From assembly GCF_041260155.1 (NCBI RefSeq), contig NC_091944.1, forward strand, positions 25,803,332 to 25,867,331: DNA of 64,000 bases, in the 5' to 3' direction. This DNA comes from Ptychodera flava. Lineage: Eukaryota; Hemichordata; Enteropneusta; Ptychoderidae. Position numbers and translations under genes: made by a program. Position 1 is the stretch's first letter. Each line of letters opens with the position of its first letter. Positions 22,484-36,563 of this stretch are shown piece by piece. The notes below the pieces were generated by a model, which saw only the letters and a list, made by a program, of their open reading frames with translations, had not been told where the DNA came from and did no database searches.

Positions 22484-25400
22484 GTAAGTCTAAACAGTAT
22501 TTTAAGCAGTAATTTTGTCGTTCGGTTTGAATTTATCTTTAGTACTTCAAAATTAAAATTGGAAGTTATGCAATCTAAGGTAATTGATGTTTCGAAGCCT
22601 CTATTAATGTGTTTTCGCTATGTATCTATTCTGCGGAACTCTTCTTCCTCCCCTTTAAGGTTGGGCGCTAACGAATTTATCTACCTACACGGAAGATGAT
22701 CAAGATCTATTTAGCAAATTTACCGACAAGTTTCAATGAAATTCGGTGGTTTATTTTGTGTAATGCGTCATCCCGAAGGCACATGTTACTTTCAGGCACC
22801 ACTGATTTGTGAAACCAGTGTGGTCAATAGTCAGCATGTATTACTTCCTTGCAACAAGTATCACAGATAAAAACAATGTCCAATAGTTGCATACCACTGT
22901 TATACATAGCGTCATTCACATGAAGATAGGTTTTTAAATTTTCTTATACAGAAGCGTTTGGACTGTTGCTTTTACAGTTGAATTTAACAGGCTGCTTTCA
23001 ATGTATCTTATTACGTCCGCAGGTCAATACAAATTCATCTACACGCCTCCTGCTGTATATCAATGCCATAGGACGCGGTGGCCCAAACTGTCAATACAGT
23101 CATTTTAAATCTGCTCTGCAATACGCTGTCACGCAAAATCGTTCTTTGGTGAACGCAATCGTGTTTTATGAACATCGTATGTTCGCTGCTCATGCACACG
23201 AACAACCGAGAGACACAAGAACACTAGAAGAGACATTTGATATAAACCAGTTGAAGACAATTGTAAATATGATCTCTCTGGAAGAATTCAACGCAAATTG
23301 CAACAAAACAGTTGAAACTCTCTTAACATCTCCTAAAGGAGGAAGGCATGTTATGCATGCGTATTCAATTTCTGCAGAACTTTATCGTTCTGCTTTCGGT
23401 GTAGCACTACCAGATTACGAACAGCTACCGGCAACAAACGATCAACTTTTAGAGCGACTTGAAGAAGCGTCTTCGATGAACTGTGTTGGAGTTTGGGCCC
23501 TACACTTTGGAGGTCTTTCCGCACGGACTACTGGTGAAAAAGTCATCGAGCATCTGGTACCGTCACCAGGTATACAGCATGCAGCGGAGAGCATTCGTAA
23601 AAATGTATTGAAGGGACGGCCATATCTTGCGATTCATTGGAGGAACAAGCCGAATGAATTGTAAATAAGCTTTTAATAAAAAGTAAATAAGAATTTCGTA
23701 CTAAGCAATTTGAAGTTGTGTACAGACAGTAAAATGATCTTGCAACGGTTTGTAATAACAGGAATTAAATGCGGTGAATCATGATTAGTTTTTCTCCTTA
23801 CTTTGGATGTGGGGTAAGTTCAGTCAGACATTGTCATTAGTTTACGAGACTATTTTCTCACATTTCTATGGGCAAACTGAACATTGTTTAGAAATTTTAA
23901 ATACTCAAAACTTAAATCGTATATTTCGATTTACTTTATGAGCTTTGGAAATATAAAGTCAATTTCAATGCTGTTAATATGACTATGCGTTTAACATAAT
24001 GTAAACTATGACGTAAAAATGACGTAAACAATGTGAATTCATGTAATGTCTCACCCAGAAAGGATTGCCTACACTTGCGGTGTATTCTTAAGAAGAAACG
24101 TGAAAAATATAATGTCGAGTTCTTTAGCTTTGTGGAAATATTTTAAAGCTGAAAGTGCAATGATTGAATCGTTATACTATTGCTTCATACAGAAATTGGA
24201 CCATTTTTGAAAATCCTCTACACAAACTTGTCGATTTTGATTATATTTTTGCAGATACAAAGCAATGTGTGAACATGTTGACAGTGGTCATAATAAAAAA
24301 TGTGAATACTACAGGCGGGACCTTACACTAATGATGAATCTCACGCGCAACATTGCTAAGTCTATTCAGAATTTCATGAAAACCAACAATTTAACACAAG
24401 TGTACGTTGCTACTCCACCTATCTCAACGGTAAGTTCTTGAATTCTATTATGCTGACTCAATATTTTGTATTCCATAATGTAGATTAATGTAAACTATTG
24501 TATAGGATTATTTTAAATGTCACAGTCCGACGTTTGTTGGAGGTATAAAAACTTATAACACTACAATACTGAGCATAGATGTGTAGGGATTTTTTAGAGG
24601 GGCAAAACATCTCGTTGGAGATGACCTTATTCAAGTTTCTAGAAAAAGTGTGCAATATTAAATAATAGCATACTAATACACCTTCCAATGCTCAAACTCA
24701 GTGTATCCCGCCAAATAAAATCAACCGGCGCCGACTGGCATATGATTCGTCTAACATTCTCACAATAAGCTATAATGTGAACGAGGATTTCATGAAACGT
24801 AGAGTATGAGTGCATCTAGCATTGGTGATATATGGAAAAATTAGGTAGTACGCCCTTCGAAATAAAAGGCTTAAACTTTTATTCATACTTTCCGTAATGA
24901 AATTTCAAACTTTTTCCTTTCAATCTCAAGAAATGAAAACCGTACATCATCGTACAAAATGTGGAACTGCAAAATATTTACCGACAGGCGATTTCAAAAT
25001 GACCACCGTCCCTGTATTAGCTCTATAAGCAAAGTAATTTTTGATTTTCAAGAAACTGAGCTTATGAAACTATTAATTACTCTGTGATCTTAATATTACA
25101 GCCCCTAGAAGTGGTAAGCCATGTTGTTGATTTTTATATAATTTTATTAAATTGTTTTGCACAAATAGTCAACCTCCAAACATAATACAAATACACAATA
25201 CAGATGAAAAAAGCAAACATAAAATACTCACGATCATAAGCTATTTATACATGAAAGTCCTAATACCTATTACAAATGCGGTCAAAAAGAATACATGAGC
25301 ACTATTGACATGTAACAAAGGAACAAAATAACAATAGTAAAAGCACCAAAACCTGCGACAAACTTCATCGAACACATTTGTGGACTTATTAACAAGAACA

Positions 25401-28400
25401 CTGTGTATATAGCTTTTTACTTTTTTGTTTTACAGCACAATTTGAGAAAAAATTGCTAGTGCTAAGTGATAAATTAATCTGTTGTTGTAATATACAATAA
25501 TGAAAGCAAATCTGAGAGGCTTTACCACCAAATAGTTTATAAACAGAAATATATATACGTCAAGTATTATATATATGAATACTATTTTTCATGAGTACGG
25601 CTGCAGACAAATGAGACGATAATTGACCATGTATTATCTTATGCATCAAGTGTTGTAAATATACAACCCTTTCTTCAGCTGAAAGCCGGCCTGATTCCTT
25701 CCGTCGTCAAAGTTCGTTTTTGATGTGACCCGTTATGTTAGTGAGACATGTTTCAAACCCTGTCTAAAATCGGATTGAAATTCATAAAATAAATTATTGT
25801 TACAGAGATATTTTTCCATTCGAAAAGACACAATTTTATACCGTTTCGAAACTACAGATAACACCCACTCTGGCCAGTGGTACCCTATGACAGATCTGTC
25901 ACTTTTTTAAATACTGGCACTTCTTTAGTACACTGAAATTAAGCAATGCAGAAGTTTAAGAGTCTGAAAATCTGTTACGAGGTTCTACCGATAATAAACC
26001 TTTGCATTTCGTTAGAATAAGAACCATGTGATTTATTTTTCGTTTTACAAGCAAATATTTAAAGTAACGTTTTTGTCGTTTTTTGCGGCAAATCCATTCT
26101 GATATATATTCAGAAAGTATTTCAAATATTTGCAAAATCTTTTTCCTTTTATTTTCAGTGAACCGTTTTCACCAAAGCTCCCTTTATTTGATTTTAACAC
26201 AATGCGTTCAGCATTTTCATGTTTGAAATCGGACACGTATTTCTCAGAGGAATTGAATAGATTTTAGTAAAAATTATTTTTTGTTTTTGTTAAACAAAAC
26301 TGAAATTATTACATATCACATTTTTATTTTGGAAGACTTAGTTTTTTTTCCCATTTCTATCATTTATTGAAAAGTCTTTTTCCATGAAATAAGCATTGCA
26401 TGAAAATTATTTCAATATAATTTATTTTCACTTAATAGGTTTGATACACGCTGTGTATGTATCCACATCAGCACTGAGTAGAACGAACTACTGGCCTGAG
26501 GATGATACATTAAGTTTATCGGCAAGATTAAGACATGCTCTGGTGACGAGTCACACGCATGGTAGCCCTCGAAATAGATATGGAATTAATATTTCCAAAT
26601 AAATTTTAGAATGCAATGCTCTGCCATTTTTCGTTTATTAAGTGTGTACACGTTGCTTGCCCTTTTGTATGTTCACAGTAGAGACTAGTCATGAAATATA
26701 TTTCCACGTTTATCTTGAGTCGGAGCTCTAATTGTGTGTCAACTTGTCGTGGAATATTTGAGAGACGATTGTTTGAATGTGATGAAGATTTTGTTGTGTT
26801 TGGTCAGTAATTACGATAAAAAAAACATTTTAATTCCTTCATCGGTAAATAATTTTTGTTTATACAAGATTAAGTAAACTAAATTGCATAAAAAATTATA
26901 TTTGTAGCTATCTGGGCATGGGATGTGGTCCTGGACTCTCTATTATCTCCTTCGCTGTAGCTATAATACATTATTAATTGTTGGTACGCTTTTCGAAGGA
27001 CAAATAATATGTAAATTTTAATGTATTCTTGCAGCATGATAACACAGCTAGTTTATTTCATACATTTCCTAATCCAGATGCTCTCTTTGCAAAAATCAAC
27101 ATTCTCGTTTTGGTACATAGCATACTCCTTGAGTCGTTGATCAGAGGTATTGTTTTGAATATGTTTACTTTTATCGGCATTTTGTTTTCAAGGACAATGT
27201 ACCCTTATGTTTTGTAGAACTTCGTACGAGTATTTCGGAGTCTAGGGGTCGCAAATACCTTTTCTGCTGAAAATATCACAAATGACAGACATGCTGAAGA
27301 GAAGAAAGACCCTTATATATGGTCTCTTATTGAACAAGACCTCTGCGCAAGTAAGTTTACATGTGCCAAATCTTATGTTTAGGTAAATCAATTCTCTACC
27401 ACTTAAGCTTACCCTATAAGAGCTATGCATAATATGAACAACCATTCAATGCACCATTGCATTGCATTTTATTAGATCAGTCTATGCAAAAGAGTCTGTG
27501 CAAAGTTATCTATCAATTTGTTGCAGGCGATACCTTTTTTTCGTTACCAACAGATTTAAAGATATCTGAAATTCGAAATGGCCGCTTTGCCCTGTGTTAT
27601 CTATGCACAGAAAGGATATTTACGAATTTAGCAAAATTCAGACGGGGAACCATAGTTGATAGTAGACAGTGTCGATAATTCATGGCTTTCAACTGCGTGT
27701 TGGTTATTTTAATGCCAGTTGCCAGTGTGAATCTCCTAATCCGACATTAGGACGATAGTGTTGCGTGTCATTTGATGAAAGGGGAGCACAACTTCAATGT
27801 TCTCAGCACTATGGAAATCGAACAACGTTTTACACTACATGAAAAGTAGTTGTTTTAATCCTTAGTAGATGATCGGTCTTCCACAATGGAATGCAATGGC
27901 AACGTTTTCAGCATACAACTGTACATGTTACCTTACATTTTACTTAAGAATGCTTTTTGAAGAACATTTTTTCATTGCATTGCCTTTAACGAAATATATA
28001 CTCTCACATTAACTACATTTTTGTCAAAAACACCTCGTCTCATGAAGCTTTTAATAATGATAAGTTACATGAATATATTTATGTATATGTAGTAAAATCG
28101 TTAAAATTCCTGTTTTTTTAAAAGTACCGTTGAAAATTCTGACCTGAAATAGTTATTGAAGGCAAATCCACTTCAGAAGAAGAGAAATTGAGTTGTTGAC
28201 GGAACGTCTCAAATTAATAATAGAATATATTTGTTATACATATGGCGCTCTGCAAATGCAGGTATTCGTGGCACTTGAATATTCCCTGTTAATGATTGTC
28301 CTTCACGGGAAAAAATAATTATTTCATGTTGTAATTTCTTTCTCTTTGCAGATGCCGACGTATTTATTGGGCACTACAACAGTACTTGGTCGAGGAGAGT

Positions 28401-28494
28401 TCATGACAGAAGGTTGGGGAATATGGCGAAATATCTGACAATTAAGGACTTTGCAGCTAAGTCTACGACTGAACTATTTAGCCGCCGTCGCTAG
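22250..28494 (+). CDS. O-fucosyltransferase-like type II membrane protein, copy B (intact, 440 aa)
   Basis: Exons 22250-22483, 23023-23660, 24255-24429, 27218-27350 and 28352-28494 join in frame to 1323 bp, 440 residues plus stop, close to the usual POFUT length. Residues ~7-24 form a membrane anchor with a short basic N-terminus (MLLRGF), as in type II Golgi enzymes. Residues ~25-80 are a stem. The catalytic region has YINAIGRGGPNCQY at ~90-103, H283/R285 in AIHWRNKPNE, VYVATPP at ~340-346, EQDLCANADVF at ~388-398 and STWS at 404-407. Family knowledge: the H-x-R arginine and the ST-x-S segment contact GDP-fucose in O-FucTs. Six lumenal cysteines (GPNC, NANC, SMNC, AMCE, KKCE, DLCA) and many N-x-S/T sites fit a secretory-pathway protein. 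The acceptor substrate is unknown. The HWR motif differs from the HLR of POFUT1 and POFUT2, so this may be a separate branch. Confidence 0.82.
23023..23660 (+). CDS. exon 2 of copy B
   Basis: 638 bp. The coding frame is open for >200 codons and nearly the same in all four copies. Encodes LLLYINAIGRGGPNCQYSHF, SLEEFNANCNKTVE and AIHWRNKPNE; the final Leu codon is split across intron 2. Confidence 0.9.
24255..24429 (+). CDS. exon 3 of copy B
   Basis: 175 bp. Encodes YKAMCEHVDSGHNKKCEYYR to TQVYVATPPIST. The paired cysteines just after the HWRN motif may form a disulfide specific to this branch (inference). Confidence 0.87.
25240..26915 (+). repeat. intron 3 segment present in B and C, absent from A
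   Basis: About 1.68 kb of intron 3 matching 40180-41850 in copy C. In copy A the sequence jumps from CTCACGATCAAAAGCTAT straight to TGGGCAGGGGATGTGG. It holds an open frame at 26396-26602 that is not in a usable splice phase and is broken in C. Confidence 0.8.
27218..27350 (+). CDS. exon 4 of copy B
   Basis: 133 bp, phase 0 to 1. Two residues of 44 differ from copy A (NFVRVFRS and EEKKDPY in place of NFVRVLRS and EEKNDPY). Confidence 0.86.
28352..28494 (+). CDS. exon 5 (last) of copy B
   Basis: 143 bp. Encodes ADVFIGHYNSTWSRRVHDRR to LFSRRR, stop TAG at 28492. Protein identical to copy A over this exon. Confidence 0.88.
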
Positions 28495-28528
28495 CGTGAA
28501 AAAAATGAATATTGATATTTTCTTGGTT

Positions 28529-28529
<1 letters not shown>

Positions 28530-28587
<58 letters not shown>

Positions 28588-28588
28588 C
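28530..28588. repeat. (TAG)n microsatellite after copy B
   Basis: Same position as the array after copy A, ~35 bp past the stop codon and directly against the LINE fragment's 3' end. Confidence 0.9.
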
Positions 28589-29090
28589 TAAAAATACAAG
28601 TGATGAAACTCAGAAATTCAGAAAAGGTTGACCATTGTTTACTCTGAAAATTGCATTATTAAAGTTCCATGTCAAAATGAACATGCTAGTCTGTATTTTG
28701 AATCAGTTTGTATTATTAAAACTCTAGAAGTAAGCTTACTCGTATGCGGGTTTAGAAATGTTAAGGGGATAAACTGGATCAATATAAGCTTAATGTAGTT
28801 TGTATAGTGTATTTTATTGACGAATAAGTAGCTTCGGTCGTCAATTGTCGTCTTATAAATGAAAAGAGAAATGGCAGGATTACTGACTATGATATTCGTT
28901 TTCATTGGTGGATTGATAAAATACCAGGAAATAGGAGTAAATTCATGGGCAGAACATAGAAAAGAAGTTATTCTTGTGACAAGCTCCAGTAACGGCTGTA
29001 TTTTCCGACACTGAAAGAGGGTATGCATAAAGGAATCTTCCATGTCTTAAAGTGGGCAATTAGCATCCAAACGAAGACCGGCATGCTTTC
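28589..29090 (-). mobile_element. LINE 3' fragment (L1/Tx1-like), copy B flank
   Basis: The minus strand retains an open frame (29043-28672). Preceding remnants read LDANCPL, then a stop, then DMEDSFMHTLFQC, aligning with the copy C fragment ANCTLCDTQDSIMHAL. This is the Cys/His motif typical of the C-terminus of LINE ORF2. Confidence 0.65.
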
Positions 29091-29242
29091 AGGTTAAAGA
29101 GCGGGAAGACAATATCTTAAGCGTCATAGATCAATGAATGAACATTGAGTACTATTTACAGTGAACGCGATGAATAGAGCATATATCGAGCGAATCAGTA
29201 CCCTTAATGTTTCTCTTCAATTTTTTATTACTCATCCAACAA

Positions 29243-30070
29243 CCGAATAACAGGACAAGCTACCGATAACCCACTACCCAATGAGGCAATGGAGCAATGA
29301 CCAATTTTGTCAAAATTGGTGGTCAAAGATTGTTCAACTTGGTCATGTCCGTACGTTCTTTCGTACATATCCTGCTTGCAATTCAAGATACCTTAAACCT
29401 ATCAAAGGTAGACGGGAGTCATTTGCTTCTTTGAAAACATTTTATTGAAAAAGGATTACTGCAATTATGGGACTAACGTGCCCAACAGTTGCCCATTGTC
29501 ATCCAAAAATATTCCGAGTAGATCTTATTATGTAATTCAGTGCCATTTGAAACAAGTGTATGTGGCCAAAACGCGGCCTAATTTAACACATGTGGCCGGT
29601 GGTTTTTCAATCCGTATTTCCTTGTCACAAGCACAATAAATATTATGGGGAAAAATGGAAAGGAAATTAATTTTTAACAAATTTGACCAAATTTGCACAT
29701 TTTATTTCAATATGTTCAATTGTTAAACTCATTTGATTTGTTGATCATCTCATCTTGGTTTCTCCAGGGCTACCCAGCCCGGCCTTGTACGTAACTGATA
29801 TCCACAAAGACACAGGTCCGTGATTTGAACTACAGACACTACCGCCATAGGTTGAGCTTTTCTATCTCACGTCAATTATCATGCGTCTCGGTAATAGTCT
29901 CGGCCAGCTTTTTGTCCATATGCGAATCATCGTGTCAAGTGTGTCATATCGTCGAAAGATGGACCGTTTGTTAGGTAGGAGACTGCTTAATGATAGCGCA
30001 GGATAAACAAAGTCCATTGCTTTGAGTGTAGGAATGCAACAACTTATCCTCGTAATATTGTCATTTTCGT
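29243..30070. mobile_element. ~830-bp insert private to copy B flank
   Basis: Copy A reads CTCATCCAACAAAATTTCACAAG without interruption near 18288. Copy B has ~830 bp between CATCCAACAA and AATTTCACAAGAGAC. Class unknown: I find no inverted ends, and the flanking duplication is too short to be sure. Confidence 0.65.
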
Positions 30071-31260
30071 AAAATTTCACAAGAGACTTTGAGTGAAAAG
30101 TCATTTTTAAAAATATTTTAGAACCTTTCAACGTAATTTTCCTTCGCAGAAAATTTCATTTTTTTTTCTTTGTTGTTTCATTTAATGAATGCAATCAATC
30201 TCGGCTGCCTTGGCAAAACTGCCAAATCAACTATTTTAAGACATAAGTGGTTTAGACCATACCTTCCCTATTTTTGAAAACCATGTTATCGGAATAGCAC
30301 AATATAATTATTGTTTGGCCTAGGATATCTTGAATGGTTTGTACCTAGCTTTGAAGTGCCAGACATACTCAAACTATGCGTACTTTTCTGACACTAGTGT
30401 CTGGACATAAATAAGTGTATCTCGGAAAGATACAATTTCAGCAAGCATTGTGTCTGCAATGATCTTTGTTATATACATTAAGAAATTAAGAAATAAAAGG
30501 ATAATATTAAATCACTTGTCACAAATAGCAAGAGATATTGTCAAAAAGAAATTACTAACAAGGATCCAGTTAATCTCGCCAAAAACGTTTGGGATAAAAA
30601 TACCACGTGCATTGTTTTCAGATAAATGCACTACATTATCTTTGCTTCCCAGCCATATTCGACAAAAAGCAACTGCAGCTTTGACAACACTACAGGTTGA
30701 ATTTGAAAACTGCAGGTTAACATTCGATAACATTCATAATGAAATCTAGATGAACAAAAACTGCTAAAGGACTCAAAGACGGAGCTGTCAAATTCTTGAA
30801 TTTGATGACCAGCATGTTGCTAGTGGTTCAGCACCACCACATGCAATTCCACCTCCTGCACTTTCAACTGACAAGATCCGATCTCCAGATCATAATCCGC
30901 TATTTTGACGACCGCTGTTTTCATGCACTCTCTTGCATTACATTCGTTGCTGTTTATTCCACTTTGGGATTTCTAGAAACGTAAAGTACTTCTTAAACAG
31001 TGTTAAACAGGAACCTCCCCTCTAAAAGCCGGATTATAGTAAGTCTATGCAAATGTCAGAAATTATCGGACGTTTCCTGCTTACTCTACGGTGCCACAGT
31101 CCCTCACAGGGAATGTGAACTACTTAAAGGATGCCACAAAACTGCCGATCATGATTGTTCAAATTTTCATACGTCGAAGCGATGTATACCAAGATTTAAT
31201 GCAAGAACGTATCAGTGTAACACACAAAACCAACTAGTAAATGCACCTTTAGTAAATACA
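30071..31260 (+). repeat. 3' flank block of copy B
   Basis: Continues the homology with 18290-19680. An open frame at 30450-30749 is longer here than in A, but A carries stops, so it is not called as a gene. Confidence 0.65.
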
Positions 31261-31429
31261 ATTTCAACATTCTCATGTAATGGCCATGCCATATCATGCT
31301 TCCAGACTGACTACAGTCTCGCAATAATGTTGATCAAGCCTAAAAGACAGTGTTAAGCGGCAATTTCATTACGCCATTTGTGTAGACAACGAGAATGAAA
31401 GCGAATGATTATGGAATTAAATCTCGTAT

Positions 31430-31640
31430 CAAAACCTCGCGGTAAGGAGAATTTAAATTCGTAATTACGAGAACAAAAACTCGTAGTTAAGAGAATTAAA
31501 ACTCATAATTACGAGATTCAAAACACGTAATCGCGAAAGAAGAACTCGCAATAACGAGTCATAAAAACTAATAATTACGAGAATTAAACTAGTTATTAGA
31601 GGAATCAAAAACTCGTCATTACGAAAATCAAACACTTGAC
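31430..31640. repeat. CTCGTAATTACGAG minisatellite
   Basis: Unit-by-unit homologue of 19730-19935 with point differences, so it was duplicated with the flank. Confidence 0.85.
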
Positions 31641-32164
31641 ATCATTGTGCGAATTTTAATAAACTCGTCCCCAGAAAACGGTCTTAAGCTTATGATTCGT
31701 CCTATAACGCCGTTTTTGGACCATAGTGAGGTGCCTTCATCAGTCGCTCTGTCCTTATATATCCCCTCAATTCGGTGTTGTATTCGTCATCTTCCCTCGA
31801 GGAGGAGAAGCCAGATTCGTTATTGACAAAGGCAATCACTAACGTCTGATATATGTTATGAAAGGCTGTTTCGAGAAACACGTTTTATTTCTTTATGTTT
31901 AACTTTTCGGCAAAAAACTGCAACCGAATGATGCAATATGAGGCTGATACGATGCAGTGTATGCAAATCTTAATGCAAAACACACTGACACCCCCTGCAT
32001 TGAGCATTTCGAAAAAATGTTTAACCCAATGGCCAAAGTAAAAAAACAGGGTGACCTCCTCTTATGAATCCACAGCCCAAAGGCTGAAGAAAATGACCAG
32101 TCCCTTAGTGTATCTGTTGTTTCCCCTAATTGTCCACCAGACAATATCTCCAGAGCATTCTCTC

Positions 32165-33262
32165 CCGAGCATATTATATCATCATATCAACTTTAGCATC
32201 AACTTTGTCAAATCCATATCCACAATGAATTTCTCATTGGTTTGGAACTTTCTTTATTTTGCCTGTCTCCATTGTTTCTGCCACCACTCATTAAACAAAG
32301 CCAAGATGCAATCTGTCACTCAATCGGTAATAGAATCAACCAAACTAGTGAGATTGCTAAGTAGAGCAAAAATCATCTGGCAAAGGAAATCCAAAGCCGC
32401 AATGACACCATTTACAGCAAGCATCGGGCGCCTAATAATGATATATAAGAGATATATGTATATATATATCACCTACATCTGAATTTTTGACACCAGTGCT
32501 ACATGTTTATTTTGTCAGCAAATCCCGTGAAAGGCCGGTTGTTATGATAACAATTTATGATTTAATAGATTCAAAATTGAAAAATGACACGACGACACCA
32601 AATGTTAGCTTAATACCATTTCATTTTAGTGTTTCTCTTGGTTTCCCCGGGCACAAACAACATGAATGATTTATGTTGCAATTTTTGAGGTATGGCTACT
32701 TTTTTCGTTACATTGACTGGACTGTATAACGAGAAGATATTAAATACTGATATTATGGTTAATGTGCACTACCAGCCGGCAACCATTGGTGAAATAAAAG
32801 AAAAAAAAATACAATATAGTGCTTCATTAATTTATTGATAGACGATTAAAGTAGCCATATCAGCATGTCGACAAAATCGTTTTGGAACTACAGCGTGATC
32901 ACTCCAAACCTCCATTAATTTTCCGATAAGAACCAATCAACAATAGTCACGCGGCATACGTGGGTAGCCGTCTGCTACTAAGGTAACCGTTGAATAACGC
33001 ATCAGTTAACTACAAATAAGGGGACAATACAGGGATCACGTAATCACGAGAACTAAACTCTTGTAATTACGAGAATGGAAAACTCGGAATTATGAGAATT
33101 GAGATCTCGTAATTACAATTTTTTCTTGCAAAAATGGCACGAATACGCTTTATGAATATCTGAGTCTGTTTTGTATTTCAGAAATGAGCCTCAGCTACAT
33201 TATAGTCATTTTGTTTATTTAAGTCGATCATTGTCAGTCAACTTGTCCGTTATCCATAGGCC
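32165..33262 (+). repeat. distal upstream block of copy C
   Basis: Homologue of 4905-6140. Ends at the fossil insertion after TTATCCATAGGCCC. Confidence 0.8.
33030..33125. repeat. CTCGTAATTACGAG-type minisatellite, short array
   Basis: Homologue of 5905-5997: about four units such as CTTGTAATTACGAGAATGG and ATCTCGTAATTACAA. Confidence 0.7.
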
Positions 33263-33263
33263 C

Positions 33264-35243
33264 TGTGGTGTCCGGCGCCCACTATGAGTATGAGTGTCCT
33301 ATGAGGGCGCTCTAGTCTCCTTCGGTATTGTGGTATTGATAAGCAGCGGGGTCGGAAGGCCTCCCAAATAAAGGCAGTTCAGTCTGTATATTTCCGCATG
33401 ACATTTTATTATTCAGGCGACACAACATTGGCGACGAGGATGGTATCGTCCGAACTCTAACTGGTACCTCGCCAGAGACTGAAAGAACAGCTGGTAGACA
33501 AGCACAGACGTCAACAAACTTCAGTCAGTAAAAGTAAGTGCGCAATAGATCCAAGATGTTGACCGCATGTGAGTTACCGCCATTTCCTAAAGTCGAGTTA
33601 AAATCGGAGCTGAGCACTGTAGGCATACGATGGAAAAATGGATCAAACGGTTCGAAAATCTGACACTTGCTCTAGATATTAAAGATGCTACGCATAAGAA
33701 GCCTTACTTCTGCACTACGCTGAGTCCTTATATATAACTACTTTTTCGACTCATGTTGGTCTAAGATGATACAAGTGTTTGAATTTTGGTGTGACGTCTG
33801 CAGCTGAAGTGTTCCAAAATAACATTGAGCAAGCTCAACAAGGCTTACCTGGTGTCAGAAATATAAATGATGACATCATCGTCACAGGCACTGATGAGAA
33901 AAATCACTATGAACACCTGAAAGCAGTCTTTAAGCGAATCCGCGAGAAGAATCTCACACTTAATGCAGAAAAGTGTAGATTCAATAAAAGCTCGCTTGAA
34001 TACTATGGAAATATCTTCTCTGAAGATGGAGTGTCACCTGACCCAAAAAAGGTGTTAGTGATACAGAATGCAAGTCCCCCTACAAACCAGAGTGTAATAA
34101 AGAGCCTGCTGGGAATGGCAAGTTATTGTTCAAGATTTATCCCAGACTTTGCCACAATAACCCATCCCCTCAGAGAACTAACAAAGAAAGATGTCAAATG
34201 GAAATGGACTGAAGCACACCAAAATTCATTGGATGCATTGAAATGAGAGTTAAGCAGCGACACAGTCATGCGTTACTATGATCCATCCAAACACACCGAC
34301 CTTATCGCAGATGCAAGCCCAGTTGGCTGGGAGCAATACTGACTCAAAAAGACACACTCGAAAATCCTGCACGTATTTTAGCATGTGCCAGTAAAGCACT
34401 CACTCCAGTGGAGCAATGCTATTCGCAAACCGAGCGGGAAGCCCTTGCTCTTGTATTGGCCTGTGAGCATTTTCACCTGTATTTATATGGCAACAACTTC
34501 ACCATGATTACTGATCATAATCCTCTTGAAGCAATATTTAGCAATCCACGGTCCAAACCAACAGCTCGCATAGAAAGATGGAATTTGAGATTACACCCAT
34601 ATGATTACATGATTGTGTATAGAGCAGGCAAAGACAATCCAGCAGATTATATCTCTAGATACCCAGTATGTTTGCAAGATGAACCAAGTAGCAGAGCCAC
34701 TAAAGTATCAGAAGAGTACATACAGTTTGTAACAGAAAATGCTGTACCAAAAGCCATGGCCTTACTCTAAGTCCAAGAAGCTACCAGTACAGAAGGTAAC
34801 AGAATATATCAGAAATGGCAAGTGGAAACATGTCCCGAAAGACCACAGTGGTGAAGTAAAAAGCGAAGCCTTTATTGCAATCAGTAAGGTGCATAGAGAG
34901 CTGACAGTCACATCTGAACATGGCATAATTCTGCGTGGCACCAGAATTGTCGTCCCGTGGCATCACAATTGTCGTCCCAGAAAGTCTCCAAGCTCATGCC
35001 ATATCACCAGCGCATGAAGACCATCAAGGCATAGTAAAAACTAAACGTCTGTTACGGGAAAAGGTATGGTTTCCCAATATTGATAGACAAGTCGAAGTAG
35101 CCATAGCCAATTGCATTCCATGTCAAGCATCGATCAGTGAGAACCAGTCTGAGCCATTGCACTGTCTGAGCCCTGGCTGAAAGTTGATGTTGACTTTTGC
35201 GGACCTTTTCCGTCCGGAGATTACTTACTAGTTGAGTAAGTAG
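33264..35243 (+). mobile_element. broken Ty3/Gypsy-type LTR retrotransposon (fossil)
   Basis: Parts in order: an LTR-like stretch of ~165 bp (about 33264-33427, TGTGGTG...CACAACA), a primer-binding-like TGGCGACGAGGATGG just after it, a short gag-like start (~33555-33710), reverse-transcriptase sequence (~33775-34245), RNase H (~34400-34700, with TDHNPLEAIF) and the zinc-binding part of integrase (~34960-35180). The order and the RT/RNase H strings place it in Ty3/Gypsy. It is clearly broken: large parts are missing, it has several breaks, and no second LTR is seen. It has replaced ~430 bp of the block present in copy A (about 6140-6565). It is private to C and thus younger than or contemporary with the duplications, though well decayed. 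Confidence 0.85.
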
Positions 35244-36480
<1,237 letters not shown>

Positions 36481-36489
36481 ATATAATTT

Positions 36490-36492
36490 ATT

Positions 36493-36560
<68 letters not shown>
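36490..36560. repeat. (TA)n microsatellite
   Basis: Alternating TA directly after the GA array, as also upstream of copy D (61298-61405). Confidence 0.95.

Positions 36561-36563
<3 letters not shown>

Noticed and set aside
26396-26602. Possible extra exon in intron 3 of copies B and C (IHAVYVSTSALSR...)
   Set aside because: Its acceptor would need phase 1 but exon 3 ends in phase 0. The frame has a stop in copy C, the segment is missing in A, and exons 3 and 4 already join in frame.
27029-27217. Frame with DALFAKINILVLVHS upstream of exon 4 in A, B and C
   Set aside because: The phase does not fit between exons 3 and 4, and the stretch is no better conserved than nearby intron sequence.
30450-30749. 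99-codon frame in copy B flank (KLLTRIQLISPKTFGI...)
   Set aside because: Interrupted in the copy A homologue (18722-18970), with overlapping frames on both strands and no known domain.
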